Of a DNA stretch of 28,431 bases, positions 1 to 10,648 are shown piece by piece. The notes under the pieces are model-generated. The model saw only the letters and a list, made by a program, of their open reading frames with translations. It was not told the origin of the DNA and made no database searches. The stretch's first letter is position 1, and the number at the start of each line of letters is the position of its first letter. Both the position numbers and the translations under genes were made by a program. Source of the stretch: Deinococcus aerius (GTDB taxonomy: Bacteria > Deinococcota > Deinococci > Deinococcales > Deinococcaceae); assembly GCF_002897375.1 (NCBI RefSeq), contig NZ_BFAG01000025.1, forward strand, positions 1 through 28,431, in the 5' to 3' direction.

Positions 1-570
1 GGCAAGCAGGGCCTCAAAGTAGCGGTCAACGTCGCCCCGCTCCAGCTCACGCAGCCGAATTTCGTGGAGACCGTCGCGGCGGCGCTGCACCAGACGGGCC
101 TGGCCGCCGAACACCTCGAACTGGAGCTGACGGAGAGCGTGCTGCTGCACAATTTCGCGGGGGTGCAGCAGACCCTGTGTGCCTTGGAGCAGTTGGGGGT
201 GGCCCTGACCATCGACGACTTCGGGACGGGGTACTCGTCCTTGTCGTACCTGCGGGACCTGCCGATCAGCAGCATCAAGATCGACCGCTCCTTCGTGCGC
301 GACCTGAGTGCGCCCCGCCGCGCCCCCCAGTACGCCCTCGCCCTGATCGAGGCGATCCTCAGCATCGCCCAGGCGCTCGACCTCGAAGTCGTGGCCGAGG
401 GGATCGAGACGCAGGCCCAGCTCGACGTGGTGCGCGACCTGGGCTGCCACGTGGGCCAGGGCTTCCACTGGTCCAAACCGCTGGCCCCCGCGGTGCTGGA
501 GCGGTGCCTGCCCCTCGCCCCGGAGGCCGGGCAGGCGGCGGCAGGCGAGGGCTACAGGAGCCTGAACTAG
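1..570 (+). CDS. EAL-domain c-di-GMP phosphodiesterase, C-terminal part
   Basis: The reading frame is open from the first base, so the start and any GGDEF, PAS or sensor domains lie outside the window. The visible 189 residues are the later part of an EAL domain, which hydrolyses cyclic di-GMP to pGpG in the cytoplasm. Seen motifs: VNVAPLQL near the start, the metal-binding ELTES segment, TIDDFGTGYSSLSYL with the paired aspartates, a KIDRSF lysine motif, VVAEGIET and the closing GQGFHWSKPL. All are in the usual order, so catalysis is probable. The frame ends at TAG 568-570, and a GC-rich hairpin follows at 587-608. The domain call is firm; the signal sensed cannot be told from this fragment. 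Confidence 0.93.
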   Translation, partial: GKQGLKVAVNVAPLQLTQPNFVETVAAALHQTGLAAEHLELELTESVLLHNFAGVQQTLCALEQLGVALTIDDFGTGYSSLSYLRDLPISSIKIDRSFVRDLSAPRRAPQYALALIEAILSIAQALDLEVVAEGIETQAQLDVVRDLGCHVGQGFHWSKPLAPAVLERCLPLAPEAGQAAAGEGYRSLN

Positions 571-586
571 GACAGGCTGGGGACCC

Positions 587-608
587 GGCGGCCTGGCACG
601 TGGCCGCC
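587..608 (+). terminator. Candidate terminator after the EAL gene
   Basis: Perfect 7-bp stem GGCGGCC/GGCCGCC with an 8-nt loop, 17 bases after the EAL stop codon. Only a weak pyrimidine tail (CTCT) follows, so intrinsic termination is plausible, not certain. Confidence 0.4.
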
Positions 609-819
609 CTCTGAACGGCCCGGGAGAGGCGTGGAGGACGCCGGGGGAGGACCGGGCCTCCTCTGAACGTTCGGTCGAGAGGGCGCTTACAGCGTGAAGG
701 CCACCGCCCAGGCTTCCGCCCCGGGTCTGGGCATCCACCCCGCCACCGCCTACACTGGGGGCACGCCCGGGGATGTTCCCGGACGCCCCTGCCCGGGGAC
801 CCGGACGGCAGGTGATGGT

Positions 820-3147
820 GTGACGGCCAGCGCGGCGCGGCTTCAGCTTCTCGGTTCACCCGGCCTCGTGGTGAACGGCCAGGACGTGACCCTGCCCACG
901 CGCAAGGCCCTCGCCCTGGCCGCGTACCTGGCCCTCAGCGGCCCGGCGCCCCGCGGGGTGCTCGCCGGGCTGCTGTGGGAGTTGCCCGAGCGGGACGCGC
1001 GGCGCAACCTGCGCCAGGAACTCTACCGCCTCGGGCACACACCGCTCGCCCGCTGGCTGGCGGTGGGGGAGACCCACGTGGCGCTCGCCGGGAAGGTGAC
1101 GACCGACGTGGCCGAGTTCCGGGAGCGGGCCGCGCGGGGGGACTGGGCCGGGGCGCTGGGCCTGTACGGCGGGCCACTTCTGGACGGGCTGGAGCTGGAG
1201 AGTTCGGTGTGGAGCGAGTGGCTGGAGCGGACGCGCGCGGGAGTCGCGCGGGAACGCCAGGCGGCGGCGCTGCGGCAGGCCGAGGCCCTGGAGGCGCGGG
1301 GCGAGTGGCGGGAGGCGCTGGGCGTCCACCTCGCCCTGCTCGCCGAGGACGAGTTGCAGGAGACCCACCACCGCGCCGTCATGCACCTGTACGCGCGGCT
1401 GGGCGAGCGGGGGGCGGCCCTGGCCCAGTACGAGCGCTGCCGGGAGGTGCTGCGGCGCGACCTCGCGCTCGAGCCGCTGCCGGAAACCCGCGCCCTGTCC
1501 GGGCGAATCCGGGCGCGCGAGTCGTGGGGGGAAGAGGCGGCGGTCCCCACCCCGCCCCGCCGCCCCGCCATTCCCCAGGACCCGCCCCTGGTCGGGCGCG
1601 AGCGGGAATGGGCGGCACTGGAGGCGGCCCCACGCCTGATTCTCATCGAGGGGGAGCCGGGCGTGGGCAAATCCCACCTTGCCCTGGAGTTCGCCCGCGC
1701 GCACGGCCCGGTGCTGCTTCACCGCTCCACCCGGCCCGGGGGGGCAACGCCCCTGTGGGCGGCGGCGGCCAACCTGCGCTCGGCCCCTCGGGGACCCGCG
1801 CGCCCCAGGGCTGCTGGGGACTGTCGCGCCCGTGTGGCGGCGGGAGGCGGCGCGCCTGGTGCCCGAGCTGTGGCCCGGCGACGATCCCCCCGGGCCGCCC
1901 ACCCCGGACGGCCGGGCGCGGTTCGTGGAGGCGCTCGTGCGGGTGCTTACCGCGCTGATTCCCCCGGACGTGGTGATCGTGCAAGACGACCTCCAGTGGA
2001 TGGACTACCCCAGCGTCGAGGTGCTGTCGCAGGCCGCCCTGCGTCTGCCCAACCGGGTGCTGCTCACCCTGCGCCGGGGCGAGGCGGACACGGACGCCGC
2101 CCGGCAGGGGGTCCTCGCGCTGGGTCGCCAGATTCCCCTGGAGCGCCTGGTCCTGGAACCGCTGGGCGAGCGCGGCGTGCGGGACCTCGTTTGGGTGCTG
2201 TCGGGTGGGGAGGCGCCGCTCTTCGCCGCGCGGCTGCACCGGGCGACGGGGGGCAACCCCCTCGCCCTCCTGGAAACGCTGCGGCACCTCGCCGACACCG
2301 GGGCGCTGCACCTGGAACCCGGCGGCGCCTGGGCCACCCCCTACGACGACCAGACGCGCGACTACGCCGAATTGCCCCTCCCCGACAGCGTGCGGGGGGC
2401 GGTGCTCGCCCGGGCCGCGCGGCTGGGGGGCGGGGCGCGGCGGCTGCTGGAGGCCGCCAGCCTCGCCGGGGAGCCCTTCACGCTGACCGACCTGGGCGGG
2501 GCGAGCGCGCTGCCCGAGTGGGAGGCGGTGGAGGCCCTGGAACAGGCCGTGGCGGCGGGCCTACTCACGGTGGCGGGTGGGGGTCACCGCTTCAGCCACG
2601 AGCAGGTGCGCTCGGCCCTGGAGAGCGCGCTCGGCCCGGAGCGGCGGCGCCTGCTGCACCGCAAGCTGGCGGAGGCGCTGCTGCGGCAGGGCGGCGCCCC
2701 CGCCCACGTCGCCCACCACCTCGAACGGGCGGGGCGGCCCCGCGAGGCCGTGCCCCACCGGGTCCGGGCCGCCCAGGCCGCCGCCGCCGTCCTCGCGCAC
2801 GCGCAGGCGCTGGGCGAGTACCGCCGGGCGCTGGCGGACGGGCCGGACGACCCCACCGCCTTTGCCATCCACGCCGAGGTGGTCGAGCACCTGCGCTTCC
2901 TCGACCGCCGGGAGGAGCGCCGCGCCGCGCTGGAGGCCCTCTCGGCCCTCGCGGAGCGGCTCGCCCTGCCCGCCGAGGAGCGCCTGCACCAGGCGGTGCG
3001 CTGGGCGCACTTTTACACCGAACTCGATGAGGAGGCCCGCGCCCTGGAGGTCGCCGAGCGGGGCCTGCGCGAGTTCGGGGACGTACCCGAGCCCCTGCTG
3101 GCCCTGCTGTGGCTGGAGGGCGGCGCGGCCCTGTGCGGCCCGTGGGG
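820..3147 (+). pseudogene. SARP/BTAD-ATPase-TPR transcriptional regulator, frameshifted and cut by an IS
   Basis: A large cytoplasmic regulator of the SARP/LAL kind. Domain order: an OmpR-like winged helix (LQLLGSPGLVVNG...) followed by a BTAD helical-repeat region ending AALAQYERCREVLRRDL; a P-loop ATPase with Walker A GEPGVGKS (about 1654-1677) and Walker B VVIVQDDLQWMD (about 1970-2005); then TPR-like helices. Sense coding runs in one frame to about 1780 and then continues in the +1 frame from about 1785 (PLGDPRAPGLLG onward), so a single-base shift in the C/G-rich stretch around 1780-1795 breaks it. The 3' end is replaced by the IS3 element at 3148. GTG 820 is the likely start because the winged helix begins just after it; an in-frame GTG at 694 would add an unlikely low-complexity leader. 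A weak TACACT box at 751-756 would fit a promoter for this start. A sequencing error at the frameshift cannot be excluded, but the IS truncation stands either way. Confidence 0.85.
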
Positions 3148-3226
3148 TGCCCCCCGAAAACTGGACGGTTAGGACTAGAGACTCAGGCTCGCCCCCAGCC
3201 CTAGGCTGGAAAGCGAGGCGAACCCT

Positions 3227-3496
3227 GTGAAAACCCGTCAGTTCTCCGAAGACCAGATCATCAAGCTGCTCCAAGACGCCAAGAAGGGCGAAAAGCCCGT
3301 TGAGGAGCTGTGCCGCGACCTGGGATGCAGCACTGCGTCCTACTACACCTGGAAGAAGCAGTACGGCGACACCACCGCTGACGAAGCCCGGAGGCTTCGT
3401 CAGCTCGAAAAGGAGAACGCTCGTCTCCTGCGGATCGTCGGCCAGCAGCGCCTGGAACTCGATGCCATGAAGGAGGTGATTCAGAAAAAGTGGTGA
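3227..3496 (+). CDS. IS3-family transposase OrfA (HTH subunit)
   Basis: 89 residues, GTG start. The N-terminus is the IS3/IS911-type helix-turn-helix (QFSEDQIIKLLQDAKKGEKP, then ELCRDLGCSTASYYTWKKQYG), which binds the terminal repeats. A leucine-zipper-like stretch follows (LRQLEKENARLLRIVGQQRLELDAMKEVI). It ends CAG AAA AAG TGG TGA: the AAAAAG run at 3485-3490 is a plausible -1 slippage site that would fuse it to OrfB, whose frame is -1 relative to OrfA. Length and layout are normal for the family. Confidence 0.9.
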   Translation: MKTRQFSEDQIIKLLQDAKKGEKPVEELCRDLGCSTASYYTWKKQYGDTTADEARRLRQLEKENARLLRIVGQQRLELDAMKEVIQKKW

Positions 3497-4371
3497 CGCC
3501 CAGCGAGAAACGTGCCGTGGCGAAGGAACTCGTCACGGCCCGCGTCAAGCCCGCAAGGGCTTGCTTTCTGGTGGGCCTGCCCAAATCCACCTGGCATTAC
3601 CAGCCGAAGCGGCGCCAGGACAGCGAACTCCGGCAACATCTTCGTGAACTGGCCCTGCGGTATCCACGGCGAGGCTACCGCTTCATTCATGCCCTGCTGG
3701 TCCAGGAGGGGCATCACCTCAACCGGAAGAAGGTCCGGCGCCTCTGGTGCGAAGAAGCCCTCACCGTCAAAGCCAAGCCCAGCAGGAAAATCCGCACTGG
3801 CGCGTCCATCCCAATGCAGGCCGAGTACCCCGGCCACGTCTGGACGTACGACTTCATCTTCGACCAGACCCTGGGGGGGACGACCCTGAAAATCCTATCG
3901 CTGACCGATGAATTCACCCGGCAATCCCTGGCCCTGCGGGTCGCGCAGTCCTTCACGTCCGCGGACGTGAAGGACGTCTTACACGAGGTCATCCGGCAGC
4001 GTGGTGCACCCGAATTCATCCGCAGTGACAACGGCCCCGAGTTCATTGCCCGTGACCTGGGGGTCTGGCTGGCCGTTCAGGCCATCGGCACCCGGTTCAT
4101 TCAACCCGGCAAACCCTGGCAGAACGGGTTTGCCGAGAGCTTTCACTCTCGGCTCCGGGAGGAGTGTCTGAATCAGGAAGTGTTCTACTCGGCTCGGCAC
4201 GCCCAGGTGGTCTTGGATGGCTACCGGGCGTTCTACAACGCCAGGCGGCCCCATTCGTCGCTGGGCTACCGCACACCTGATCAGTTCGCCCAGCAGGCCA
4301 GGGGCCGGGCCGCCGACCTCCTCTGCGGAAAAGGCGCCGCAGAGCAGTCCGTCATCCCGCCCCCTGGATGA
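3490..4371 (+). CDS. IS3-family transposase OrfB (DDE catalytic subunit)
   Basis: 293 residues with an integrase-core (rve) fold that cuts and joins the IS ends. Catalytic triad: D121 (WTYDFIFD), D180 (IRSDNGPEF) and E216 (GFAESFHS), with 35 residues between the second Asp and the Glu, as expected for IS3. The C-terminal YNARRPHSSLGYRTP motif is intact. It overlaps the end of OrfA by 7 bases and probably works mostly as an OrfAB fusion made by -1 frameshifting. There is no sign of decay, so the element could still be active. Confidence 0.92.
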   Translation: MVTPSEKRAVAKELVTARVKPARACFLVGLPKSTWHYQPKRRQDSELRQHLRELALRYPRRGYRFIHALLVQEGHHLNRKKVRRLWCEEALTVKAKPSRKIRTGASIPMQAEYPGHVWTYDFIFDQTLGGTTLKILSLTDEFTRQSLALRVAQSFTSADVKDVLHEVIRQRGAPEFIRSDNGPEFIARDLGVWLAVQAIGTRFIQPGKPWQNGFAESFHSRLREECLNQEVFYSARHAQVVLDGYRAFYNARRPHSSLGYRTPDQFAQQARGRAADLLCGKGAAEQSVIPPPG

Positions 4372-4421
4372 GCAGGAAGTCCCGTGTTGTACCCTGCTCC
4401 TGAGCCGAGTCTCTACTCGAA

Positions 4422-4616
4422 ACCGTCCAAACTTTGGGGCCAGGCCAGGCGTAGGGGTGCTCGCCAGCGTCATTCCGCCTGCCGTGGCCCGCAGTGCCTC
4501 TTTGGTGTTGGCCGTCGTCGGGCTCTTCGCTCCAACCACAGAGGGGGTCACGACCCGGGCGAGCCCCCGTGGTGCGCCAAAGGTGCGGAAACGAAGGTTT
4601 TTCCTGTTTGGACGGT
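4422..4616. repeat. 11-bp inverted repeat related to the IS3 end
   Basis: ACCGTCCAAAC at 4422-4432, part of the right IS end, is repeated in reverse as GTTTGGACGGT at 4606-4616, 17 bases before the next gene. The second copy may be the relic of another IS end. The 190 bases between the IS and the next gene hold no convincing gene. Confidence 0.35.
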
Positions 4617-4632
4617 GCAGTACGCTTCGTGT

Positions 4633-5592
4633 ATGAACCCTTGGCGCCTGACGCTTCTGATCGTCACGCTGCTGCATCTGGTGGAGGCCCAGGCCGTCCT
4701 CGGCTCTCCCGAGACCGCCCGTGAGACGCTCCGCGAGGCGGCGGACGCCCACGTCATGTTAGGGGGCCAACAGCGCTTGGCTCTCGAACTCTATGGTTTG
4801 CCACACACGCGCCATCTCCTCAACGCGCTGGGTGACCACGAGTACGAGCGGGTCCTGTGCGCCCCTGCCAGCCAGGCGCCCCAGGTCGCCGAGGTCACGC
4901 TGGTGACCCTGGGCAGCCCGGCGATCCTCGTTAATGGGCAGCGCGTGCGGCTTCAGATGCGCAAGTCCGCCGAGGTGCTCGCCTATCTGCTCAGGTACGG
5001 CGAGAGTTCACTGACCTCGTTGCAGACCGAAGTGTTCGCGGAGGTCCTCCCCACGCGAGCGAAGAACTACATCCATCAGGTGCGGCTGGAACTCAAGCGC
5101 CTGGTGCCCGGACTCTCCGTGCCTTACGACGCCACCACCCAGATGTATCGGGTTCGGTGTGAGGGGGTACACCTGACGTGGGACCTGGGGCAGGTGCGGG
5201 ACGCCTTGCTCGGTTCGTCACCGGATGTCATGCTGACGACTAAGTTCAATATCAAGGATTTTCTACAAGGTTCGGAGAGCGAATGGGTGGAGACGGAGCG
5301 TGACCGAGTGAGCCGCTGGATTGTCCGCGTGGGATTGGAGACGATGGACGCCTGGTACAGCGAGGGGAGCTACGCCAAGTGCGTTCAGCTCGCACAACGG
5401 CTCATCGAGGTCGATCCCCTCGACGAAGGCCTGCACGATTTCCTGATTCGCGCCACAGCACAGATGAGCGGGATCAGCGCAGCACGCACGGCCTGCTGGG
5501 AGAGCCACGCCTTCTTCGCCAAAGAGGTAGGACACGTTCCGCCCCTGCTGGAGCAGTTAGCCCAGCAGCTCCAGGCTCAGCGATTAAACTGA
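4633..5592 (+). CDS. SARP-like transcriptional regulator (central winged helix plus C-terminal BTAD)
   Basis: 319 residues. Residues about 90-180 resemble the SARP winged helix (VTLVTLGSPAILVNGQRVRL, then RKSAEVLAYLL). The C-terminal half is BTAD-like (WDLGQVRDALL, WVETERDRVSRWI, YAKCVQLAQRLIEVDPLDEG). The first 80 residues look like one or two TPR helices (LLHLVEAQAVLGSPETARET). The winged helix therefore sits inside the protein, not at the N-terminus, and the gene may be the 3' part of a longer TPR/SARP regulator that lost its front in the IS/transposon rearrangements just upstream. ATG 4633 is the first ATG after the IS, and I see no clear ribosome-binding site before it, which supports truncation. 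DNA binding is likely; the target is unknown. Confidence 0.65.
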   Translation: MNPWRLTLLIVTLLHLVEAQAVLGSPETARETLREAADAHVMLGGQQRLALELYGLPHTRHLLNALGDHEYERVLCAPASQAPQVAEVTLVTLGSPAILVNGQRVRLQMRKSAEVLAYLLRYGESSLTSLQTEVFAEVLPTRAKNYIHQVRLELKRLVPGLSVPYDATTQMYRVRCEGVHLTWDLGQVRDALLGSSPDVMLTTKFNIKDFLQGSESEWVETERDRVSRWIVRVGLETMDAWYSEGSYAKCVQLAQRLIEVDPLDEGLHDFLIRATAQMSGISAARTACWESHAFFAKEVGHVPPLLEQLAQQLQAQRLN

Positions 5593-5665
5593 CCCCACCT
5601 TGCCAGGAGGCTCTGGGCACTTGGGGCACAAAAATTGCCGAATCGCGTCGGGACCCTAGACTGGG

Positions 5666-5703
5666 CTTAGCGCAGGTTTCAGTTCCAACTCTAGTGCGAC
5701 CCC
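5666..5703 (-). repeat. 38-bp Tn3-family terminal inverted repeat
   Basis: Read on the minus strand it starts GGGGTCGCACTAGAG and ends CCTGCGCTAAG, exactly 38 bp. From memory of the Tn3 end, 24 of 38 positions agree, including GGGGTC, TGGAAC, AAAC and the closing TAAG. The outer GGGG tip faces right, into the transposase gene, so this end belongs to an element lying to the left (around 4443-5665). Its partner end was not found in the window. It supplies the premature stop of the transposase fragment. Confidence 0.75.
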
Positions 5704-7052
5704 TTGAACACCTGCCCAGCCCACTTCTGCCGCACGAAGCCGATAGGGACGCGCTCGGGCAACGCCCGCTTGTTCGCGGCGTACATCTCGCGCAGGAGGT
5801 TCAGGGCCTCAACCAGAGGCGCGGCTGTCCCCTCGGCCTGGAAGGAGAAGGCCGCCAGCAGTCTGGGGGCGTAGGACCGCACCTTGGCGTACCTCCCCAG
5901 GGCATGGTGCAGAGGGTCCAGTTGTTCGGTGCGCACCACCTCCCGCTCCCGCACCGTCTCGACGAGCTGCCGCCAGTTCACGACGGCCTCGATGGCCTGG
6001 TAGGGATCGGCGCCTTGTTCACGGGCGGCGATGACGGCCGCACAGACCGACCGAAAGGTGCCGAACTGCTCAACCAGCGGCGGCCCTTGCTTCCCGAACG
6101 CCTCTGCCGCTTCCCGCTCGCCGTCTCGGAGCAGAGACACCATCACGCGGTCGTGCATATCGAGCACGGCATCGGTCAGCGTTTTCGACAGGTCGAAGAG
6201 GCAGGCCATCAGGGTCGCCCGGCGCCGCTGCGGCTCGAAATCTCCCAGGTGCGAGGCGCTCAGGCGCCTCGCCTCCTCGGCCAGGTGGTCCAGACGGCTC
6301 TGCGGTAGGAAGGCGCGCAGGTTGCTCTGGACGGGGAAGGTCCGCACGAAGGCCAGCTTGTCGAGGAGGGCGAGGACATGCTTGGCTTTAGGGGCGCCGA
6401 CGGGCCGACCCAGCCAGGCGAAGCGAGAGATGGGCTCGTTGCCTTGCGGGGAGAGCAGGGCGTCTACCTTCTCGGCCAGGTCGCCCTTCAGGGGCAGGTT
6501 GAGCAGGCCGTAGGTGTGCTGGTCAGCCCGGACACGGGCCGCCTGGACGAGGCGTTCGAGAACCGTGAAGCGCGGCACCAGCACCTTGCGCCGTCGCAAC
6601 TCGTCCATCAGGGCGCTCATCAGGGGAAAGGGCTGGTCGGTAACGACGGCCAGCGGCATCAGCCAGTCTCGCAATTCGTGATTCAAGCGCCGGGACAGTT
6701 CCACGTATCCGAACCGCTGACACAGGGCGGCGAAGTGCTCAAACCGGGTCGGGTCCCGGGTGGCGTACTGGGCGTAGCACGCCGGGTCCACCTGGAGTTG
6801 TTCGGCGAGGGCGACCAGCACGTTCTCGGGAGGTGCTTCGCCGGAGCGCAGGGCACGGCCGAGATGGCGTAGCACCGTGAGCTGCACGGCGAAGCCGAGC
6901 CTGTTGAAGTTCCGCCGACGTTCCCGAACCAGCAGTAGATCAGCGTTGTCAAGCAGGTAATACCGGGAGAGCGTGCGCTCGTCGAGGAGGGGAAAGCGCG
7001 TGAACTGCTCACGCTGGGCAGGAGTCAAGAAGGGAGAGGAGGGTTTGACCAT
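5691..7052 (-). pseudogene. tnpA: Tn3-family transposase TnpA, N-terminal fragment
   Basis: 453 residues with the typical N-terminal region of Tn3 transposases (DUF4158-like): LTPAQREQFTRFPLLDERTLSRYYLLDNADLLLV..., then NFNRLGFAVQLTVLRHLGR. Full-length TnpA is near 980 residues with a DDE core in the second half. That half is absent: the frame runs into the 38-bp inverted repeat at 5666-5703 and stops at TAG 5691-5693. It can still encode the end-binding region but not catalysis. It reads leftwards, away from the sugar genes. It probably belonged to the same transposon as the recombinase and inverted repeat near 14 kb, but that link is an inference. Confidence 0.88.
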
Positions 7053-7155
7053 CGTGCCTGAGCCCCTTCCAACTTTGCCCCACCCAGCGAACCTGGCTTG
7101 CCAGAGCGCTTTCTCTGCTTAGAGACGTCCTGTTCAGCAGGGCACACGCCCCCGG

Positions 7156-8277
7156 TCAACGTTCGCCCGGCCTCTCCTGCTGGGCCAGGGGGGGGTGTCC
7201 TGGCCCCTCCCTCACATGGCGTTGCAAGAGCTGGAGGGCTTCTTGCAGCCGCACGTGCTCGCCTGAACGGGGTGGGGCCGTGCTGGCTCTGACGACCAGT
7301 TCAGGTCGGGTCAAAGTTGTGGTCTGCGGATCGTGGTCGTCCAGCAACGCCCCCAGGTGCCCGAAGGCCCGCCGCCCGAGGACCGGGAAGTCCTGCCGGA
7401 CCGTGGTGAGGGGCGGAATCAGCAGCGCACTCTCCGCCGTGTCGTCGTACCCGATCACTGAGATGTCGCCCGGCACATTCAGGCCCCGCTCCCACAGCGC
7501 CCGCAGCACGCCCACCGCCATCTGATCGTTTCCGACCAGCAGCCCCGTGAAGCTCAGTCCCGAGGCCAGCAGGGCCACCGCCGCCCGGTAGCCGCTCGCC
7601 GGGCTCCAGTCGCCTTCCTCCTGGGCCACCAGAACGAGGCCGTGTTCGCGCAGCACGTCCTGCCAGCCCTGCATCCGGGAGTGTTCGGCCACCGCGCCCT
7701 CCGGGGCATGAATGCAGGCGATCCGGGTGTGTCCCAGCTCCACCAGATGCCGGGCGGCCAGCACCGCACCGTGGTACTGGTCGAGCAGCGCCGCGTTCAC
7801 CGCCGCACCGGGCGGCACGTCCATGAAGACGCAGGGCACGTCCGAGAACCGCCGGGCGACCTCCTCAGCGTCCGCACTGCTCAGGGACGCGTTGATGAGC
7901 ACGCCGTCCACCTGGCGCTCCTTGAGGGCGCGCACCGCCTGGGTGACGTTTCCCAGGCCATAGCCCGGCACGATGGAGACGATCAGGCTGAGGCCCGCCG
8001 AGCGCGCCGCGCCCTCGATGGCCGAAGTCAGTTGCGAGGGGGCGTGCAGGGAGATGTCGTTGGTGGCAAAGCCGATGGATTGACTGCGCTGCCGGGCGAG
8101 GCCCTGGGCCAGACGGTTGGGGACGTAGTTGAGCTGTCCAACTGCTTCCATGACCCGGACCCGGGTTCGGGCGGCCACCGGACCCTGGTTGTTGACGACC
8201 CGTGAGACGGTCTGCTGTGAAACCCCCGCTAACGCCGCCACATCGGCTAGCGTGGCCGCTTTGCCCCCGATATTCAC
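7156..8277 (-). CDS. LacI/GalR-family transcriptional repressor
   Basis: About 373 residues. The N-terminal helix-turn-helix is canonical (ATLADVAALAGVSQQTVSRVVN) with the hinge helix YVPNRLAQGLARQ. A periplasmic-binding-like effector domain follows (SIGFATNDIS..., GLLVGNDQMAVGVLRAL, ISVIGYDDTAESALLIPPLTTVRQD). I choose GTG 8277 because GGAGG (8283-8287) lies 5 nt before it. An ATG at 8325 would place the operator at 8293-8309 inside the coding region. It is divergent from the GH42/GH53/sugar-binding genes, and identical operators sit before both transcription units. It probably represses the galactan genes and itself until a galactose-type sugar binds. The effector identity is inferred from the neighbours only. 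Confidence 0.9.
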   Translation of the reverse strand: MNIGGKAATLADVAALAGVSQQTVSRVVNNQGPVAARTRVRVMEAVGQLNYVPNRLAQGLARQRSQSIGFATNDISLHAPSQLTSAIEGAARSAGLSLIVSIVPGYGLGNVTQAVRALKERQVDGVLINASLSSADAEEVARRFSDVPCVFMDVPPGAAVNAALLDQYHGAVLAARHLVELGHTRIACIHAPEGAVAEHSRMQGWQDVLREHGLVLVAQEEGDWSPASGYRAAVALLASGLSFTGLLVGNDQMAVGVLRALWERGLNVPGDISVIGYDDTAESALLIPPLTTVRQDFPVLGRRAFGHLGALLDDHDPQTTTLTRPELVVRASTAPPRSGEHVRLQEALQLLQRHVREGPGHPPLAQQERPGER

Positions 8278-8292
8278 GCCAACCTCCGAGTA

Positions 8293-8309
8293 GATGTTAA
8301 GGCTAACAC
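8293..8309 (-). promoter_or_regulatory. LacI-type operator, repressor-gene copy
   Basis: GATGTTAAGGCTAACAC, with TGTTA/TAACA arms around a 4-nt centre, typical of LacI/GalR operators. It lies directly upstream of the regulator's GGAGG site, so it implies autorepression. It is the exact reverse complement of the site at 8510-8526. Confidence 0.8.
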
Positions 8310-8509
8310 CATCTCCTCCGATCACGACAATGGGGCCGGAGCGTCTTCATGGTTGAATCAGCTTGCGCGGCCCCATACAGATCGCTTGTCAGCGGCGAGA
8401 AGCCACGTCCTGACGAATTACTCCTCCTGGAGGGCTGCCTTTTGAAAAATTTCCTGACATCGAAGGTCGCTCAGCAGGATGGAGGTGACGAAGGTAATCT
8501 ACCCCTCAA

Positions 8510-8526
8510 GTGTTAGCCTTAACATC
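8510..8526 (+). promoter_or_regulatory. LacI-type operator, galactan-gene copy
   Basis: GTGTTAGCCTTAACATC, identical over 17 bp to the reverse complement of 8293-8309. It is 118 bases before the GH42 start, where it could block the promoter of the sugar operon. The two sites are about 217 bp apart, which would allow looping. The rest of the 367-base intergenic region (8278-8644) holds no gene. A 7-bp hairpin ACACAGC/GCTGTGT at 8580-8599 would lie in the 5' leader. Confidence 0.8.
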
Positions 8527-8644
8527 TCCTACCTTCACGGTACCAATCTGAACCCAGGGGGACCCACCAGTCCTTCCTGACACAGCACCCGCGCTGTGTT
8601 CTCATCCTCCGGCCCACCACGCCGGGGGCTTCCCCGAGGTACCC

Positions 8645-10644
<2,000 letters not shown>

Positions 10645-10648
<4 letters not shown>

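Larger units (their letters stand above)
3148..4442 (+). mobile_element. IS3-family insertion sequence
   Basis: About 1.3 kb with two overlapping ORFs and imperfect terminal inverted repeats. The left end is TGCCCCCCGAAAACTGGACG (from 3148). The right end, reversed, is TGGCCCCAAAGTTTGGACGG (from 4442), and both continue GTT. The tips are TG/CA as usual for IS3. I could not find a convincing target-site duplication (left flank GGGG, right flank GGCC), which suggests a deletion or rearrangement at one side. It truncates the SARP/ATPase gene. Confidence 0.85.

Noticed and set aside
3144..4446. Target-site duplication of the IS3 element
   Set aside because: The bases flanking the best inverted-repeat tips (GGGG and GGCC) do not match as a 3-5 bp direct repeat.
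4549..4587. Possible left end of the left Tn3-type element (GGGGTC... at 4549)
   Set aside because: Beyond the first six bases it lacks the conserved inner TAAG and middle motifs of a 38-bp Tn3 end.
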